DNA from: Paenibacillus sp. FSL M7-0420
Lineage (GTDB): Bacteria > Bacillota > Bacilli > Paenibacillales > Paenibacillaceae
Assembly (NCBI RefSeq): GCF_038002345.1
Contig: NZ_JBBOCJ010000001.1
Coordinates: 2,852,001-2,916,000, forward strand
Length of the DNA stretch: 64,000 nucleotides
Direction of reading: 5' to 3'
Shown piece by piece: positions 63,027-64,000 of this stretch (its first letter is position 1; every line of letters begins with the position of its first letter). The position numbers were made by a program, and so were the translations under genes. The notes beneath the pieces were generated by a model. That model searched no databases and was not told the DNA's origin. It saw only the letters and a list, made by a program, of their open reading frames with translations.

Positions 63027-64000
63027 ATGTCAAAACAACAAATCGGCGTTATTGGCTTGGCGGTAATGGGCAAAAATTTGGCTCTTAACATCGAGAGCAA
63101 AGGCTTCAGCGTATCCGTGTTTAACCGTTCCCCGGAGAAGACACATGATCTGGTCGCAGAAGCAGCAGGCAAGAACCTGGTAGGCACGTTCTCCGTTGAA
63201 GAGTTCGTACAATCACTGGAAGTACCGCGCAAGATTCTGATCATGGTTCAGGCAGGCCAGGCTACGGATGCCACCATTGAGCAGCTTCTGCCGTACTTGG
63301 ATCAAGGCGATATCATCATCGATGGCGGTAACGCTTATTTCCCTGACACGGTACGCCGCAGCAAATATCTTGAAGACAAAGGCTTCCGCTTCGTCGGCAC
63401 CGGCGTGTCCGGCGGTGAAGAAGGCGCACTCAAGGGCCCTTCCATTATGCCAGGCGGTCAAGAAAGCGCGTATAAGCTGGTTGAACCTATCCTTACGGCG
63501 ATTTCAGCCCACGTGGGCGGAGAGCCTTGCTGTACATATATCGGGCCGGACGGTGCAGGACACTATGTCAAAATGGTGCATAACGGCATCGAGTACGGTG
63601 ACATGCAGCTGATTGGCGAAGCCTACCACCTGCTGAAGGACGTCCTGGGTCTGGATGCCAAGGAGCTGCACAGCACCTTCGCAGAATGGAACAATGGCGA
63701 GCTGGACAGCTATCTGATCGAGATTACGAAGGATATCTTCGCCCAGTATGACGAAGAGACCGGCAAGCCGATGGTGGACGTCATCCTTGATGCTGCCGGA
63801 CAAAAGGGTACCGGCAAGTGGACAAGCCAAAGCTCGCTGGACCTCGGCGTTCCGCTGTCCATGATTACCGAATCTGTCTTCTCCCGCTTCCTGTCTGCTA
63901 TGAAGGAAGAACGCGTTGAAGCCAGCAAGGTGCTGAGCGGCCCTGCTACGGCTCCATTCGACGGTGACAAGGCTGAATTCATCGAGAACGTGCGTAAAGC
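63027..64000 (+). CDS. gnd: 6-phosphogluconate dehydrogenase, 5' part
   Basis: The first about 324 residues of the NADP-dependent decarboxylating enzyme of the pentose phosphate pathway; the gene runs past the window end. [15 protein letters not shown] is the NADP-binding motif, [32 protein letters not shown] and the catalytic [12 protein letters not shown] with Lys in YVKMVHNG follow. ATG 63027 has GGTGGAG upstream. Confidence 0.95.
   Translation, partial: MSKQQIGVIGLAVMGKNLALNIESKGFSVSVFNRSPEKTHDLVAEAAGKNLVGTFSVEEFVQSLEVPRKILIMVQAGQATDATIEQLLPYLDQGDIIIDGGNAYFPDTVRRSKYLEDKGFRFVGTGVSGGEEGALKGPSIMPGGQESAYKLVEPILTAISAHVGGEPCCTYIGPDGAGHYVKMVHNGIEYGDMQLIGEAYHLLKDVLGLDAKELHSTFAEWNNGELDSYLIEITKDIFAQYDEETGKPMVDVILDAAGQKGTGKWTSQSSLDLGVPLSMITESVFSRFLSAMKEERVEASKVLSGPATAPFDGDKAEFIENVRK

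Overview
The window looks like a chromosomal segment of a Paenibacillus-type Firmicute. The genes have strong AGGAGG-type ribosome binding sites and TTG/GTG starts, there is a YesM/YesN-type two-component pair, several copper-amine-oxidase/stalk-domain secreted proteins, a Met T-box leader, an agr-type locus, and a moderately GC-rich backbone. This placement is inferred from gene content and style; no 16S gene is present.

Layout. 1-9971: housekeeping and accessory genes (3' end of a type II NADH dehydrogenase, SGNH hydrolase, methionine aminopeptidase, CMD-family protein, Rrf2 regulator, two candidate tandem small RNAs, DUF4085 protein, VOC dioxygenase, Na+/H+ antiporter, split ThrE-type exporter, YitT protein). 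10106-26474: a carbohydrate region. An AraC regulator is divergent from a GH127 beta-L-arabinofuranosidase. A cellobiose phosphorylase is paired with its LacI regulator, and both carry the same operator. A YesM/YesN two-component system, preceded by a coupled 26-codon upstream ORF, drives an ABC importer plus two glycoside hydrolases. 26588-33980: secreted and lipoprotein genes, a stripped-down agr quorum-sensing operon (membrane sensor-like protein, AgrB, AgrD, LytTR domain protein), a GNAT protein and an Rpn-type nuclease.

34131-50754 is an integrated mobile element of about 16.6 kb. It is clearly AT-richer than the flanks and bounded by a perfect 47-bp direct repeat derived from the 3' part of tRNA-Val(GAC). 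The intact tRNA lies at the right end next to a tyrosine integrase. All its genes are on the minus strand. It encodes capsid scaffold, major capsid protein, small and large terminase, portal, a putative connector, an Ig-domain structural protein, a holin, a winged-helix replication protein with iterons, an Xre regulator and two lipoproteins. I see no tail genes, tape measure, baseplate or endolysin. It also has about 2.1 kb of repeat-rich AT-rich DNA without credible genes (46880-48930). It could be a capsid-forming satellite, a reduced phage or a phage-plasmid-like element, and it is the most interesting part of the window.

50782-64000: host backbone again. This holds an MmyB-like regulator, aldo/keto reductase, T-box-controlled methionyl-tRNA synthetase, M50 site-2 protease homologue, GNAT, DUF3892, stalk-domain protein, His-rich DUF1292 protein, SpeA-type arginine/lysine decarboxylase, MFS transporter, a conserved hypothetical protein, and the 5' part of 6-phosphogluconate dehydrogenase running off the window.

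All functional calls rest on motifs and family knowledge recalled from the sequence; no database search was run.
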